This document shows positions 1 through 8,031 of a DNA stretch of 64,000 bases, one piece after another (position 1 is the stretch's first letter; every line of letters starts with the position of its first letter). The notes under the pieces were generated by a model, which was given only the letters and a program-made list of their open reading frames with translations, had not been told where the DNA came from and did no database searches. The stretch is taken from positions 5,084,001 through 5,148,000 of the forward strand of contig NZ_CP109430.1 of the NCBI RefSeq assembly GCF_036250735.1, read 5' to 3'. Position numbers and translations under genes: made by a program. The DNA is from Streptosporangium sp. NBC_01495 (lineage in GTDB: Bacteria > Actinomycetota > Actinomycetes > Streptosporangiales > Streptosporangiaceae).

Positions 1-2
1 GC

Positions 3-905
3 GATCACGGTCCGGGCGTGCTCGGTTCCACCGCGCTGCTGGACGTGACCACCCTGGCCGGGCACGCCGAACCCGCCGTACGGGACCTCTACCTGCCCCT
101 GCTGGCGAGCGGGCGGCTGACCATGTGCAACGCGATGACCGAACCGGACGCGCCCGGCTCGGAACCCGGCCTCACCACCACCCGGGCCGTCCAGGAGCCC
201 GACGGCTCCTGGACGGTCCACGGGCGCAAGTGGTTCGTCACCGGCGCGGGCGACGCGGACCTGGCCGCCGTACTCGCCCGCACCTCCGGCGCTCCGCCCT
301 CCACGACCGGCCTGTCCCTGCTGCTCGTGCCCACCTCCGCCCCCGGCTTCCGCGTGGTCCGCGAGCTGCCGATCCTCGGCGCGGGCGGCCAGTGGGAGAT
401 CGCCCTGGACGCGGTCACCGTCCCGCCCGGCCATCTCCTCGGGGAACCCGGACGAGGACTGCGCGTGCTCGCCGAACGGGTGCGGCTCGGCCGCCTGCTG
501 CGCTGCCTGCGCTGGCTCGGCCAGGCCGAGCGCGCCTTCGCCCTCATGCGCGAGCGGGCTCGCTCACGGCCGACGGCCTCAGGACGGCTCGCCGACCTCC
601 AGCTCGTCCAGGCGCTCGTCTTCGACGCCCTGCTCGCCATCAGGACCACCCGGCCGCTGGTGTTCGAGGCCGTGGCCCTGGTGGAGGCGGGACTGGACGC
701 CAGAGTCGAGACCGGCCTGGCGAAGGTGGCCGCCGCCCGGATGCTGCAGCAGGTCACCGACGCGGCCATCCAGGTCCACGGCGCGGCCGGGCTCGGCCCC
801 GGCACCCCGCTGCCCGCGCTGTTCCGTACCGGCCGGATGGCCCGCCTCCTCGACGGCCCCGACGAACTGCACATCGGCGCGGTGGCCCGCCGGATTCTCG
901 GGTGA
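3..905 (+). CDS. acyl-CoA dehydrogenase family protein (5' end cut by window)
   Basis: The frame is open to the left edge, so the gene begins upstream and about 300 C-terminal residues are present. The middle beta domain is visible (TEPDAPGSEPG, then GRKWFVTGAGDADL), followed by the helical C-terminal domain with the family's VHGAAGLGPGTPL and RMARLLDGPDELH stretches. Family members are FAD enzymes that introduce an alpha-beta double bond in acyl-CoA esters and pass electrons to ETF. Nothing nearby points to a particular substrate. The next gene, a MerR regulator, starts 193 bp downstream. Confidence 0.85.
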   Translation, partial: DHGPGVLGSTALLDVTTLAGHAEPAVRDLYLPLLASGRLTMCNAMTEPDAPGSEPGLTTTRAVQEPDGSWTVHGRKWFVTGAGDADLAAVLARTSGAPPSTTGLSLLLVPTSAPGFRVVRELPILGAGGQWEIALDAVTVPPGHLLGEPGRGLRVLAERVRLGRLLRCLRWLGQAERAFALMRERARSRPTASGRLADLQLVQALVFDALLAIRTTRPLVFEAVALVEAGLDARVETGLAKVAAARMLQQVTDAAIQVHGAAGLGPGTPLPALFRTGRMARLLDGPDELHIGAVARRILG

Positions 906-1098
906 GCCTCACCCCCGCGGCCTCCGCCGAGGTACGGCCCCGTCATCACCGGCCGAAGGCCCGGACCGGGTGCGGTGCCGCCGGCGAACCGGTCATCCTG
1001 CCCTGTCCGCCGGTTCCAGGGCGACGCCCTCGTATCATTGGACTTTCTGTGTAAACTTTGGCGGAATTTCCACCTGTTGACGAGGACGTACCTTCAAA

Positions 1099-1785
1099 AT
1101 GCGGTTGCGGCCCATCGATCTGGCGCGCGAGCACGGCCTGTCCACGCAGGCGGTGCGCAACTACGAGGAGGCGGGGATCCTGCCGCCGGCCGAGCGTTCG
1201 CCGCACGGCTACCGCGTCTACGCTCCGCGCCACGCGGCGGCGTTGCGGACGTTCCTGGCGTCGATCCCCGCGCACGGCCACGCGACCGCGGGGGCGATCA
1301 TGCGGGCCGTGAACGGCGGCGCGGTCGAGGAGGCGCTGCGGCTGATCGACGAGAGCCACGCGCAGCTGGCCGGCGACCGGCACACGCTGGAGGCCGTGGA
1401 ACGGGCGCTGCGCGACCTGGCGCCGCCGCGCGAGGCGGAGCCGGGGGTGACGTTCATCGGGCCGCTGGCGCGCAGGATCGGCATCCGGCCGGCGACGTTG
1501 CGCAAATGGGAGCGGGCCGGGCTGATCGTACCCGGGCGCGATCCGCGCACCGGCTACCGCGTCTACACCTCCGCCGACGTGCGCGACGTGCTGCTCGCCC
1601 ACCAGCTGCGGCGGGGCGGGTACGGGCTGGAACAGATCGCGCGGGTGCTGGAGCGGGTACGGGCCGCAGGCGGGCCGGAGCCGCTGCAGGCGACGCTGCG
1701 GGACTGGCACGACCGGCTGACGGCGCGGGGCCTGGCGATGCTGGCGGGCGCGGCCGCGCTCGACACCTATCTGGGGACGCCATAG
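1099..1785 (+). CDS. MerR-family regulator with two HTH domains (TioE-like)
   Basis: 228 residues. A first MerR-type winged helix lies at about residues 1-45 (IDLAREHGLSTQAVRNYEE, then GYRVYAPRH). A second lies at about 120-165 (LARRIGIRPATLRKWERAG, then GYRVYTSADV). MerR proteins normally have one DNA-binding domain and dimerise. This duplicated layout is that of TioE-type regulators. No conserved cysteine pair for metal sensing is seen. The ATG at 1099 was chosen because the HTH begins immediately after it. No partner gene is adjacent, so the target is unknown. Confidence 0.8.
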   Translation: MRLRPIDLAREHGLSTQAVRNYEEAGILPPAERSPHGYRVYAPRHAAALRTFLASIPAHGHATAGAIMRAVNGGAVEEALRLIDESHAQLAGDRHTLEAVERALRDLAPPREAEPGVTFIGPLARRIGIRPATLRKWERAGLIVPGRDPRTGYRVYTSADVRDVLLAHQLRRGGYGLEQIARVLERVRAAGGPEPLQATLRDWHDRLTARGLAMLAGAAALDTYLGTP

Positions 1786-1893
1786 CCCCTGACGGCGAGT
1801 TCACCGGCGGTACGCGCCGGGGAGGAACACGCGACGTCCCAGGACGGCGCGCATCCGGAGCGGACGAGCCGATGGTACGTGACGGCGGCGGGG

Positions 1894-2577
1894 CTAGCCG
1901 TGGCTACCCTCGGGGATGGTGTCCGCGGACATGCCGCCCTCTCCCGGAGCGCCCGTCAGATAGACGTGCTGGTGACCCTTGCCGGCATCGACGTTGATCT
2001 GATCGAGTTGTGTCGCCGCGACGGACCACGCGGTGACGGCGGCGGATCGTTGACGGACCGCCAGGTCGAGGAAGGTCTTCCTCAGGTCCTCGGGAAGTTT
2101 CCGGCCGGCCGCGTACGCGTCGACCGCGATCGCCATGGTGTCCACCGCGCTGCGGAATCCCGCACGAGCCACGTTGGTCGCGGTCGTCCCGGAGGGGGTC
2201 TCCGCGTGCCTGTCGACAGCCTGCCGCAGAACGCGCTGCCATCCCTCGATCTCCGCCGGCTCCGCCGACCGCGCGCCGGGGGTTCCGTCCTGGGGAAGCA
2301 CCTCGACGAGTCCGGACAGCACCCCGTTCAGCTCGCCAGCGGTCACCCGCGCCGTGGACGTCAGCTCACCGATCTGCTGGACGTCCCGCTTCACCTCCGC
2401 CTCCCGCATGTCGGCGATGGCGACCTGGGAGCTGTCGGGGAGAGCGACGAGATAGCCCAGTGGCCCGGCTATCGCCACGGCGACCAGGGCGGTCACGAGG
2501 TAACGCGCCCAGCTGGAGGACGAACGAGTGCCCGGCTGAGACACGGCACCGGGTCGCCTTGCCGTTTTTGAGGACAT
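1894..2577 (-). CDS. membrane-anchored protein of unknown function
   Basis: 227 residues. A short Ser/Arg-rich cytoplasmic N-terminus leads into one hydrophobic segment at about residues 25-47 ([20 protein letters not shown]). A soluble, mostly helical domain follows, probably outside the membrane. No enzymatic motif is recognised. The start is supported by AGGAG about 8 nt upstream. It is transcribed away from the zinc-responsive operon that follows. Confidence 0.6.
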   Translation of the reverse strand: MSSKTARRPGAVSQPGTRSSSSWARYLVTALVAVAIAGPLGYLVALPDSSQVAIADMREAEVKRDVQQIGELTSTARVTAGELNGVLSGLVEVLPQDGTPGARSAEPAEIEGWQRVLRQAVDRHAETPSGTTATNVARAGFRSAVDTMAIAVDAYAAGRKLPEDLRKTFLDLAVRQRSAAVTAWSVAATQLDQINVDAGKGHQHVYLTGAPGEGGMSADTIPEGSHG

Positions 2578-2645
2578 CCAGCGGCTCCTGTCACCACGAG
2601 TTACGTGGCCGACGCTACCGCTTTCAACGATCTACGTCCATGTGT

Positions 2646-2665
2646 CCCATCGAACTCCCGATGGG
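2646..2665. terminator. short hairpin upstream of the ribosomal-protein operon
   Basis: CCCATCG (2646-2652) and CGATGGG (2659-2665) are perfectly complementary around a 6-nt loop. On the + strand it is followed by a T-rich stretch (GCTTCTGTTCTC). It could isolate the operon from upstream transcription, but no + strand gene lies immediately before it. Confidence 0.35.
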
Positions 2666-2748
2666 GCTTCTGTTCTCGGTGGTCGCCTTTGCCCCATCCG
2701 CCCATCGGCCGCCCCTCCCGGCGAGCCGTCGCACCCTTCGTTTCGCAA

Positions 2749-2771
2749 ATGAAAACGGTTATCGCTATCAT
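2749..2771 (+). promoter_or_regulatory. putative Zur operator
   Basis: An imperfect palindrome, ATGAAAACG (2749-2757), 5-nt centre, CGCTATCAT (2763-2771), matches at 7 of 9 positions per arm. It lies 39 bp before rpmB and resembles actinobacterial Zur boxes (TGAAAA with TTTTCA-like arms). The genes behind it are the zinc-independent ribosomal paralogues that Zur represses in mycobacteria and streptomycetes. Zur control is inferred from family knowledge and not proven here. Confidence 0.65.
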
Positions 2772-2810
2772 GGCACCACTCGACCCCGCCCTCTTCTGAA
2801 AGGAAATCGC

Positions 2811-3047
2811 ATGTCCGCCTACTGCCAGCTCACCGGCGTCAAGCCGGTGTTCGGCAACAACGTCTCCCACTCCCACCGCCGCACCCGCCGCCGTTGGAGT
2901 CCCAACATCCAGCCACGGCGCTACTGGCTGCCCGCCGAGGGCCGTTTCGTGCGGCTGACGCTCAGCGCCAGAGCCGTCAAGACCGTCGACAAGATCGGCA
3001 TCGAGGCCGCCGTGGCCCGTATCCGCGCCCGGGGAGAACGGATCTGA
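2811..3047 (+). CDS. rpmB: 50S ribosomal protein bL28, zinc-independent form
   Basis: 78 residues with the bL28 signature [16 protein letters not shown] followed by NIQ. The zinc form has a CxxC pair near the N-terminus; here only one cysteine remains (MSAYCQLTG), so the protein should not need zinc. The start has AAAGGA just upstream. It is the first gene of a tightly packed operon, and its TGA overlaps the ATG of rpsN. Family precedent says such copies replace zinc-binding ribosomal proteins during zinc limitation. Confidence 0.93.
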   Translation: MSAYCQLTGVKPVFGNNVSHSHRRTRRRWSPNIQPRRYWLPAEGRFVRLTLSARAVKTVDKIGIEAAVARIRARGERI

Positions 3048-3346
3048 TGGCCAGGAAAAGCAAGATCGCAGCCAACGAGCGGCGCAAACTCGTCGTCATC
3101 CGCTACGCGGAGCGCCGGGCAGGCCTCAAGGAGATCATCCGCACCGGCTCCCCCGACGAGCGAGCCCAGGCCGTCCGCGAGTTGAGCCGCCAACCACGCG
3201 ACGCCGGCGCCACCCGCGTGCGTAACCGCGACGTCACCGACGGCCGCCCGCGCGGCCACCTGCGCAGGTTCGGGCTCTCCCGGATCCGCTTCCGCGAGCT
3301 GGCCCACCGCGGCGAGCTGCCCGGCGTCACCAAATCCAGCTGGTAG
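3047..3346 (+). CDS. rpsN: 30S ribosomal protein uS14, zinc-independent form
   Basis: 99 residues, the long cysteine-free type ([14 protein letters not shown] at the start, [19 protein letters not shown] near the end). The short zinc-binding type is about 61 residues with two CxxC motifs, absent here. Its start overlaps the rpmB stop, indicating translational coupling. It acts in the 30S head and probably substitutes for the zinc form when Zur derepresses the operon. Confidence 0.93.
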   Translation: MARKSKIAANERRKLVVIRYAERRAGLKEIIRTGSPDERAQAVRELSRQPRDAGATRVRNRDVTDGRPRGHLRRFGLSRIRFRELAHRGELPGVTKSSW

Positions 3347-3358
3347 GAGCACCGCGAC

Positions 3359-3520
3359 ATGGCCGTTCCCAAACGCAGGACCTCCCGAAGCAACACCCGC
3401 CACCGCCGCTCGCAGTGGAAGGCCGTCACGCCCGGCCTTGTCCCGGTCACCGTCGGCGGACGCGAACTGCTGGTACCGCGCCGACTCGTCCGCGCCTACC
3501 GGCGCGGACTCCTCCCCTGA
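3359..3520 (+). CDS. rpmF: 50S ribosomal protein bL32, zinc-independent form
   Basis: 53 residues beginning [20 protein letters not shown], the bL32 N-terminus. The paired cysteines that bind zinc in the usual form are missing. A GGAG ribosome site precedes the start, which lies 12 bp after rpsN. Better-known operons of this type often carry bL33 (rpmG) in this set; no bL33 gene is present here. Confidence 0.9.
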   Translation: MAVPKRRTSRSNTRHRRSQWKAVTPGLVPVTVGGRELLVPRRLVRAYRRGLLP

Positions 3521-3620
3521 GGACCGCCCTCCGGGGACCGGCCCTCTGAGGATCGGCCCTCTGAGAACGGTCCGTACCCCGAACCCGCGCCGTACCCCCC
3601 GCACCACGAAAGGAGCTGTC

Positions 3621-4772
3621 ATGTCCGTCCCCGTCGTCATCGTCTCAGGACTGCATCCCGAACCGCGCTCGGCCCTGGTGGACCGCCTGCTCGCCGACCA
3701 CCCCGGATCGGTGGCGATCCACCACGACCTGCGAGAGGTGAGCACCGGGCGCGTGGAACGCGTCGTACGCGACGCGTCGGGGACGCTGGACCTGCGGGAG
3801 ATACGCCTCGCGCACGGCTGCGTCACCTGCACCGTGCGCGAGGACCTCATCCCGGAGCTCCTCTCGCGGTCGGGCTCGGCACCGCTGCTCGTCGTGGAGC
3901 TGTGGGACTCGGTCGAACCCCGGACCGTGGCCGAGGCCCTCGCCTGGCACGAGGACACCGTGCACCGCCTGCGCCTGACCGGGGTGCTGACCGCCCTGGA
4001 CGCGGCACGCACGACCGAGGACATCTGCTGCGACGAGCGCCTCGCCGCTCACGGCAAACACGCGGCGGCCGGCGACGCGCGCCACCTGGCCGAGGTGCTC
4101 ACCCGCCAGATCGAGTACGCCACCGCCCTCGTCGTGTCCGGTGAGCAGGCCGACGACGTCGAACTCGCCCTGGCCGTGCTCGGCCACCTCGCCCCCACCA
4201 CCCCGGCCGGTCCCCCCGACCTCGTCCTGCCCGCGGTCACCGGTGCGGGGATCGACGTGGAGATGCTCGGGGCCCGCGTCGACCCGGCGACCGCCCAGCT
4301 GCCCTGCGACGCACAGACCGGGGAGATCTCCACCGTGGTCTGGCACCGGCTGCGCCCCCTGCACCCCCAGCGGCTGTTCGACGCCGTCGACGAGCTGGTC
4401 ACCGAGACCGTCCGCAGCCGCGGCCGGTTCTGGCTGGCCAACCGGCACGAGCGCCTGCTCGCCTGGGACGCCGTCGCCGGCGTCATCACCGTCGAGGACG
4501 CCGGCCCCTGGCTGGTCGTCCTGCCCGAGGCCGCCTGGGAGATGGAGAGCCCCGCCCGCCGCATGGCCGCCACCCTCGACTGGACCCCCCAGCTCGGCGA
4601 CCGCGTCCAGCACCTCGTCTTCACCGGCCCCGACCTCGACCGCGACCGCATCCATCGGCTCCTGGACTCCTGCCTGCTCACCGAGGCCGAGACCCTGGCC
4701 GGCTCCGACGTCTGGGCCGGATACCCCGACCCGTTCGCCTTCGTCCTCGACCTGAAGGAGACCTCCGCTTGA
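3621..4772 (+). CDS. CobW/Mrf-like protein of the zinc-starvation operon
   Basis: 383 residues. The central [16 protein letters not shown] matches the metal-binding CxxC region of CobW/COG0523 proteins. The expected N-terminal P-loop (GxxGxGKTT) is replaced by [16 protein letters not shown], so GTP binding is doubtful. A CobW C-terminal domain begins near residue 230. Mycobacterial Mrf, which recruits the hibernation factor MPY to ribosomes during zinc depletion, has the same genomic setting. A similar role is inferred here rather than plain zinc delivery. AAGGAG precedes the ATG. The stop overlaps the next start. Confidence 0.75.
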   Translation: MSVPVVIVSGLHPEPRSALVDRLLADHPGSVAIHHDLREVSTGRVERVVRDASGTLDLREIRLAHGCVTCTVREDLIPELLSRSGSAPLLVVELWDSVEPRTVAEALAWHEDTVHRLRLTGVLTALDAARTTEDICCDERLAAHGKHAAAGDARHLAEVLTRQIEYATALVVSGEQADDVELALAVLGHLAPTTPAGPPDLVLPAVTGAGIDVEMLGARVDPATAQLPCDAQTGEISTVVWHRLRPLHPQRLFDAVDELVTETVRSRGRFWLANRHERLLAWDAVAGVITVEDAGPWLVVLPEAAWEMESPARRMAATLDWTPQLGDRVQHLVFTGPDLDRDRIHRLLDSCLLTEAETLAGSDVWAGYPDPFAFVLDLKETSA

Positions 4773-4999
4773 AACCTCGCCGCACGCCCCGCAAGAAGAC
4801 CAATCCGCTGCACGGCGTGAGCCACATCGACTACAAGGACACCGACCTGCTCCGCGCGTTCATCTCCGACCGCGGCAAGATCCGCGGCCGCCGTGTCACC
4901 GGGGTCACCGTCCAGCAGCAGCGCCGGCTGGCCGCCGCGATCAAGAACGCCCGCGAGATGGCCCTGCTCCCCTACGCCTCCACCTCGCGATCCCGCTGA
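4769..4999 (+). CDS. rpsR: 30S ribosomal protein bS18, zinc-independent form
   Basis: 76 residues with the bS18 core ([17 protein letters not shown], then [20 protein letters not shown]). It is cysteine-free. It probably starts at TTG 4769, which overlaps the TGA of the CobW-like gene, so translation is likely coupled. It is the last gene of the operon. Confidence 0.92.
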   Translation: MKPRRTPRKKTNPLHGVSHIDYKDTDLLRAFISDRGKIRGRRVTGVTVQQQRRLAAAIKNAREMALLPYASTSRSR

Positions 5000-5080
5000 C
5001 CGGGCTGGAGAACAGGCTGGGCGAACAGCATCTCGGGCCGGTCCGCCGGGCTCCGTGCTCGTCGCGTCATGGGCTCCGGA

Positions 5081-5086
5081 TACGGT
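5081..5086 (+). promoter_or_regulatory. candidate -10 box of a leaderless transcript (TACGGT)
   Basis: TACGGT is followed by exactly six bases and then ATG 5093. This spacing would put the transcription start on the start codon. No Shine-Dalgarno sequence precedes this ATG. Similar spacing recurs at 24196, 24070 (reverse) and 26920. Confidence 0.5.
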
Positions 5087-5092
5087 CGTGAG

Positions 5093-5797
5093 ATGAAGCC
5101 GTCTCTCTCACGCGCCGCCGCCGTTCACCGGGAAACAGGCGGGAGGCAACTGTCGGCCACGCCCATCCTCGACTGGGGACATCCCCGGGTACTGGAGCTG
5201 GCGGCTGAAGCCCGGCATGGGAATACCGGGATGGATCGGGACCTTCTGGTCGCGGCCCACCGGCTCATCGCCGCGCGGGTGCGCCCGGTGTATGCCATGA
5301 ACGACACGCAGCCGGTCTCCAGGACGCTTCTCCTGGAGCGCGGATCGTGCAGCCAGCGGCTGGCGGTGCTGGAAGCGGTGGGGCGGGCCTGCGGGATCGC
5401 CGGCCGGGTCAGGGGGTTGCTGGTGAGCGGGCGCTTCTGGCACCCTCGCTTTCCTCGGTTGCGAGCACTGGTCCCGCGTCAGGTGGTGCTCGCCTGGCCG
5501 GAGTTCCTGCTCGACGGTGAGTGGGTGACCGTCTCCGAGCTGTACGGCGATCTGAGCACGCTACGGGAGGAGGAGGCGTTCACCAACATCGGTGGTGAGA
5601 CGCTCTTCGACGCGGTGGCCCGCACCGCCGTCGATTGGGACGGCGTCACCGCCTCGTCATGTGACCTGTCCGGCCAGGTGCTGGCCGACCTGGGGTATTT
5701 CAGCTCCCGTGATGCCTTGTTCCGGGCGCACGGCCAGACGTTGTGCTCGCCGGTTCGCATCACCGCCGATCTCGTCATGGGGCGCCGGTCGGCTTGA
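5093..5797 (+). CDS. transglutaminase-like protein
   Basis: About 234 residues. RGSCSQRLAVLEAVGRACGI provides a cysteine at the start of a helix, as in transglutaminase-like cysteine folds. A downstream hydrophobic strand (RQVVLAWPEFLLDGEWV) resembles the following histidine/aspartate region, but the catalytic triad cannot be assigned with certainty. An in-frame ATG at 5069 would add eight residues; 5093 is preferred because of the leaderless promoter pattern. No partner gene is evident. Confidence 0.5.
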   Translation: MKPSLSRAAAVHRETGGRQLSATPILDWGHPRVLELAAEARHGNTGMDRDLLVAAHRLIAARVRPVYAMNDTQPVSRTLLLERGSCSQRLAVLEAVGRACGIAGRVRGLLVSGRFWHPRFPRLRALVPRQVVLAWPEFLLDGEWVTVSELYGDLSTLREEEAFTNIGGETLFDAVARTAVDWDGVTASSCDLSGQVLADLGYFSSRDALFRAHGQTLCSPVRITADLVMGRRSA

Positions 5798-5868
5798 GAC
5801 GTGAGCTTCGTCCCCATCCCGCACGACCCTGCCAGAAGCCAACCCTCGACCGCCCCGGAGAAGTCGTC

Positions 5869-6321
5869 ATGACCCCGCCCGAGAACATCACGACCTGGCA
5901 CGACGCCCGCTACGACATGCCCGTCAGCCGGCAGCTGGAGCGCTACAACGAGCTGGCCGCCCGGAACGCGTCGGCTCGCGCCCGCGCGGAGCTGATGGCC
6001 CGGGGGACCTATGACCCCGCCCGGCACGGGGCCGAGGACCGGCCCCCGCTCACCGTGGCCGAGCACCTCGAGCTGCTGGCACTGGCGGAGAGCATCGCGC
6101 GCACCGTACGCCACCCCGCCAACGTCCACCACGCGCTGCTGGCCGGGGCCACCTGGGCCGACATCGCCCTCGCCCTCGACTCCGACGCGGCCACCCTGCG
6201 GCGGGACTACCGGCAGTGGGCCGACGACCAGCACGACCTCAACCGGCACCATCCCACCCTCGGAATGACCGCCGACGAGTACAGCGCCGCGATCGCCAGG
6301 GTCACCCGGGAGCAGCCATGA
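5869..6321 (+). CDS. hypothetical protein with a DNA-binding-like helical segment
   Basis: 150 residues. The central region (LLAGATWADIALALDSDA, then TLRRDYRQWADDQH) resembles a helix-turn-helix used by small actinobacterial proteins that regulate or accompany mobile DNA. CCGGAGAAG precedes the ATG. Its 3' end overlaps the convergent last ORF of the riboswitch-controlled array by 20 bp. Confidence 0.5.
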   Translation: MTPPENITTWHDARYDMPVSRQLERYNELAARNASARARAELMARGTYDPARHGAEDRPPLTVAEHLELLALAESIARTVRHPANVHHALLAGATWADIALALDSDAATLRRDYRQWADDQHDLNRHHPTLGMTADEYSAAIARVTREQP

Positions 6322-6454
6322 CCACCCGCTCCGGCCTCGGCCGACCGGCCGGCCACGGACGGCGGCCCCGAGCCCCGGCCCGACGGAGCAGGTCCTCGTA
6401 CACGACGCCGCCCGGCTCGCCGGCCGTCGTCGCCCTCGTGGGGTGGACCTTCAC
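6302..6454 (-). CDS. small ORF 6 of the coupled array (50 aa)
   Basis: It starts at GTG 6454, which overlaps the ferredoxin gene's TGA in a GTGA quartet. The product begins VKVHPTRATTAGEPGGVVY and becomes rich in Arg and Pro. No family is recognised. It is supported only by the unbroken chain of 4-nt overlaps and its GC-rich third positions. It could be a chance frame. Confidence 0.35.
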   Translation of the reverse strand: MKVHPTRATTAGEPGGVVYEDLLRRAGARGRRPWPAGRPRPERVVMAAPG

Positions 6455-6798
6455 GGACGTCCGGCCTTCCGCCGGCCCGGCGGGGTGATCTGGTGCAGGG
6501 CGAGGATGGCCGGGGTCTCGGACAGGCCGGGGCCGCCCTCGCGCAGCCAGGCGGCGATGTCGTCGACGGCCTCGTCCTGATTGACCAGCCCGAGCCAGAC
6601 CGGCCTTCCGCCGGCCGCGCGTCCGGCGGGGGTGGGCTGGACGACGATGACGTTGGCCTGCTCGCATACGTCCAGGCAGTCACTGAGGCGGACGTCGGCG
6701 ATCCGGGAGAGGCGGCGGACCTGCTCATCGTGGTCGAGGCCGGGAACCTTGCGGCTGCTGCCGCAGCAGCAGTCCCGGCAAACGGTGATCTTGTTCAT
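6451..6798 (-). CDS. thioredoxin-like [2Fe-2S] ferredoxin
   Basis: 115 residues. The N-terminus ITVCRDCCCGSSRK and the later DCLDVCEQAN give the cysteine layout of thioredoxin-fold [2Fe-2S] proteins. It somewhat resembles the metal-binding proteins often found with cobalamin genes (COG5469/DUF1636). It probably carries electrons in the cytoplasm. Its ATG overlaps the stop of the 43-aa ORF and its stop overlaps the next GTG. Association with FhuF-like protein and a cobalamin riboswitch suggests a role in cobalt, corrinoid or iron reduction. Confidence 0.7.
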   Translation of the reverse strand: MNKITVCRDCCCGSSRKVPGLDHDEQVRRLSRIADVRLSDCLDVCEQANVIVVQPTPAGRAAGGRPVWLGLVNQDEAVDDIAAWLREGGPGLSETPAILALHQITPPGRRKAGRP

Positions 6799-6926
6799 CC
6801 GTGCTTGACACCCTTTCCGGTGCGGTCCAGTGGGCCGGGACCGAACCCGAGGCAGGTGGCACGCGGGTCCTCCCAGGCGGCGGGGCGGCCGGAGGTTCCG
6901 GCGGCCGAAGACGACGGGTGGCTCAT
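6795..6926 (-). CDS. small ORF 4 of the coupled array (43 aa)
   Basis: It begins MSHPSSSAAG and ends GPLDRTGKGVKHG, with one cysteine (ATCLGFG). Its ATG overlaps the FhuF-like stop (ATGA) and its stop overlaps the ferredoxin ATG (ATGA). No homologous family is recognised. The two perfect couplings on either side, between two recognisable redox genes, are the main evidence that it is translated. Confidence 0.45.
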   Translation of the reverse strand: MSHPSSSAAGTSGRPAAWEDPRATCLGFGPGPLDRTGKGVKHG

Positions 6927-7732
6927 GAGGATCCTCCGGGCTGTCGCAGGGCCGCAGCCCACTGCCGGCGGCGGGTCTCGGGGTCGATGAGGACGCAGTC
7001 GCCACACTTGCCGCCCTTGGGCAGGCGGTAGAACAGGCAGCAGCTGCGCCGGACGAAGAACGGCTGCCCGGGGACGGGCTCGACCAGGTCGCCACCACCC
7101 CGCAGCACTCCCAGCGCGAGCAGCTCGCGCCCGAGCGCGGTGGCCCGCGCGGCGAGTTCGGGGCGCCGGTGGGCGATGGTCCGGACGGTTCCGGCCAGGG
7201 CGGAGGCGGCGTTGCCCCACAGCAGCCCGGGAGCGATCCTCACGATCTCCCGTACGGACCACGCCAGCGGCTCCAGAACCTCGGTCAGCACCTCGCGGTA
7301 CAGCGGTTCGGCGACCCCGGCGGGGTCGAGGATCCGCCGGCCGGTCGGGCGCTCGGCCCGCAGCGGCAGCGGCCCGCTGGACGCCTCCCGCCAGTGGACG
7401 GGGGCCAGGTCCAGGAGCAGGTCGTGCGTTACCACCGCGCCGACGACGGGTGACCACAGACGGGCCGCCAGCCCCTGGAACAGGATGGAGGCCGCCACCC
7501 GGAGCTCGTCGGTCCCCAGGCGTCCGGCGACGTCGATGATCCGCCGCCGCAGGAGGTCGAGGTCGGCCGCCAGGTCGGTGAGCGGTCGCCAGCCCGCCTC
7601 GATCGGTCCGATCCCGAGTTCGAAGTAGCCGCTGATCTCGGAGACGTCGGCGATCGCCGTAGAGACCGCCGACGGTGAGGCGGGAAGCGGTCCCGGCCGG
7701 GCGGCGGCCGCGCCGGAGGCCGGAGGCGTCAC
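6923..7732 (-). CDS. FhuF-like [2Fe-2S] ferric reductase
   Basis: 269 residues from GTG 7732, chosen because it overlaps the upstream ORF's TGA. The C-terminus has a cysteine pair, ten residues, then CGDC (CCLFYRLPKGGKCGDC). This matches the CCX10CX2C cluster motif of FhuF siderophore-iron reductases. FhuF proteins reduce ferric siderophores in the cytoplasm. Here the gene sits behind a cobalamin riboswitch, so the substrate may instead be a corrinoid or cobalt complex; that is inference. Confidence 0.75.
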   Translation of the reverse strand: MTPPASGAAAARPGPLPASPSAVSTAIADVSEISGYFELGIGPIEAGWRPLTDLAADLDLLRRRIIDVAGRLGTDELRVAASILFQGLAARLWSPVVGAVVTHDLLLDLAPVHWREASSGPLPLRAERPTGRRILDPAGVAEPLYREVLTEVLEPLAWSVREIVRIAPGLLWGNAASALAGTVRTIAHRRPELAARATALGRELLALGVLRGGGDLVEPVPGQPFFVRRSCCLFYRLPKGGKCGDCVLIDPETRRRQWAAALRQPGGSS

Positions 7733-7884
7733 CTGGTCAGCTGCCGGTAGCCGGTGACACGGTGACCCTCGGCCGCCGGTGACGCGTCCCGGGCACCACA
7801 GGCGGCGGGTAAAAACGCGAGCGGTGCCACGGTGGCGGGCGAAAGCGCGAGTGATGCCACGGTGATCGAGCGAGGGACGCTCAT
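7729..7884 (-). CDS. 51-aa lipoprotein-like ORF, possibly a remnant
   Basis: It starts at ATG 7884 with AGGAGAG seven bases upstream, the best ribosome site in this array. The product looks like a secretion signal (VASLALSPATVAPLAFLPA) ending in an imperfect lipobox with a cysteine (PAACG). It stops only about 20 residues later. Substrate-binding lipoproteins commonly follow cobalamin riboswitches. This may be one reduced by internal deletion, or a genuine small surface lipoprotein. Its TGA overlaps the FhuF-like GTG. Confidence 0.5.
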   Translation of the reverse strand: MSVPRSITVASLALSPATVAPLAFLPAACGARDASPAAEGHRVTGYRQLTR

Positions 7885-8021
7885 GCGTGCTCTCCTGGGA
7901 ACAGGCCGCGGACGCCGTTCCTCGGCGGCCTCCGCGACGGTCGGGAGGCCGGGTCACCAAAAGAGTCGGCGCGCCGGGCACGCCCGGGGCCGGTGGGCCG
8001 GGGTCCAGGCATGACGATCAC
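7881..8021 (-). CDS. small ORF 1 of the coupled array (46 aa)
   Basis: It starts at GTG 8021 (GAGAGG upstream), or possibly at the in-frame ATG 8012. The product (MPGPRPTGPGRARR then Pro/Arg-rich) has no recognised family. Its TGA overlaps the ATG of the lipoprotein-like ORF. It may be a leader peptide whose translation couples the riboswitch to the rest. Confidence 0.35.
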   Translation of the reverse strand: MIVMPGPRPTGPGRARRADSFGDPASRPSRRPPRNGVRGLFPGEHA

Positions 8022-8031
8022 CGTTCCTCTC

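Noticed and set aside
6318..6488. 57-aa + strand ORF starting inside the stop of the 5869-6321 gene
   Set aside because: Its ATGA overlap is attractive, but it runs antisense through the last ORF of the coupled array and the end of the ferredoxin gene. The reverse-strand chain of overlaps is more consistent.
6795..6926. 43-aa ORF as a RiPP precursor
   Set aside because: It has a single cysteine, no recognisable leader/core division and no maturase nearby. It is kept only as an unknown small ORF.
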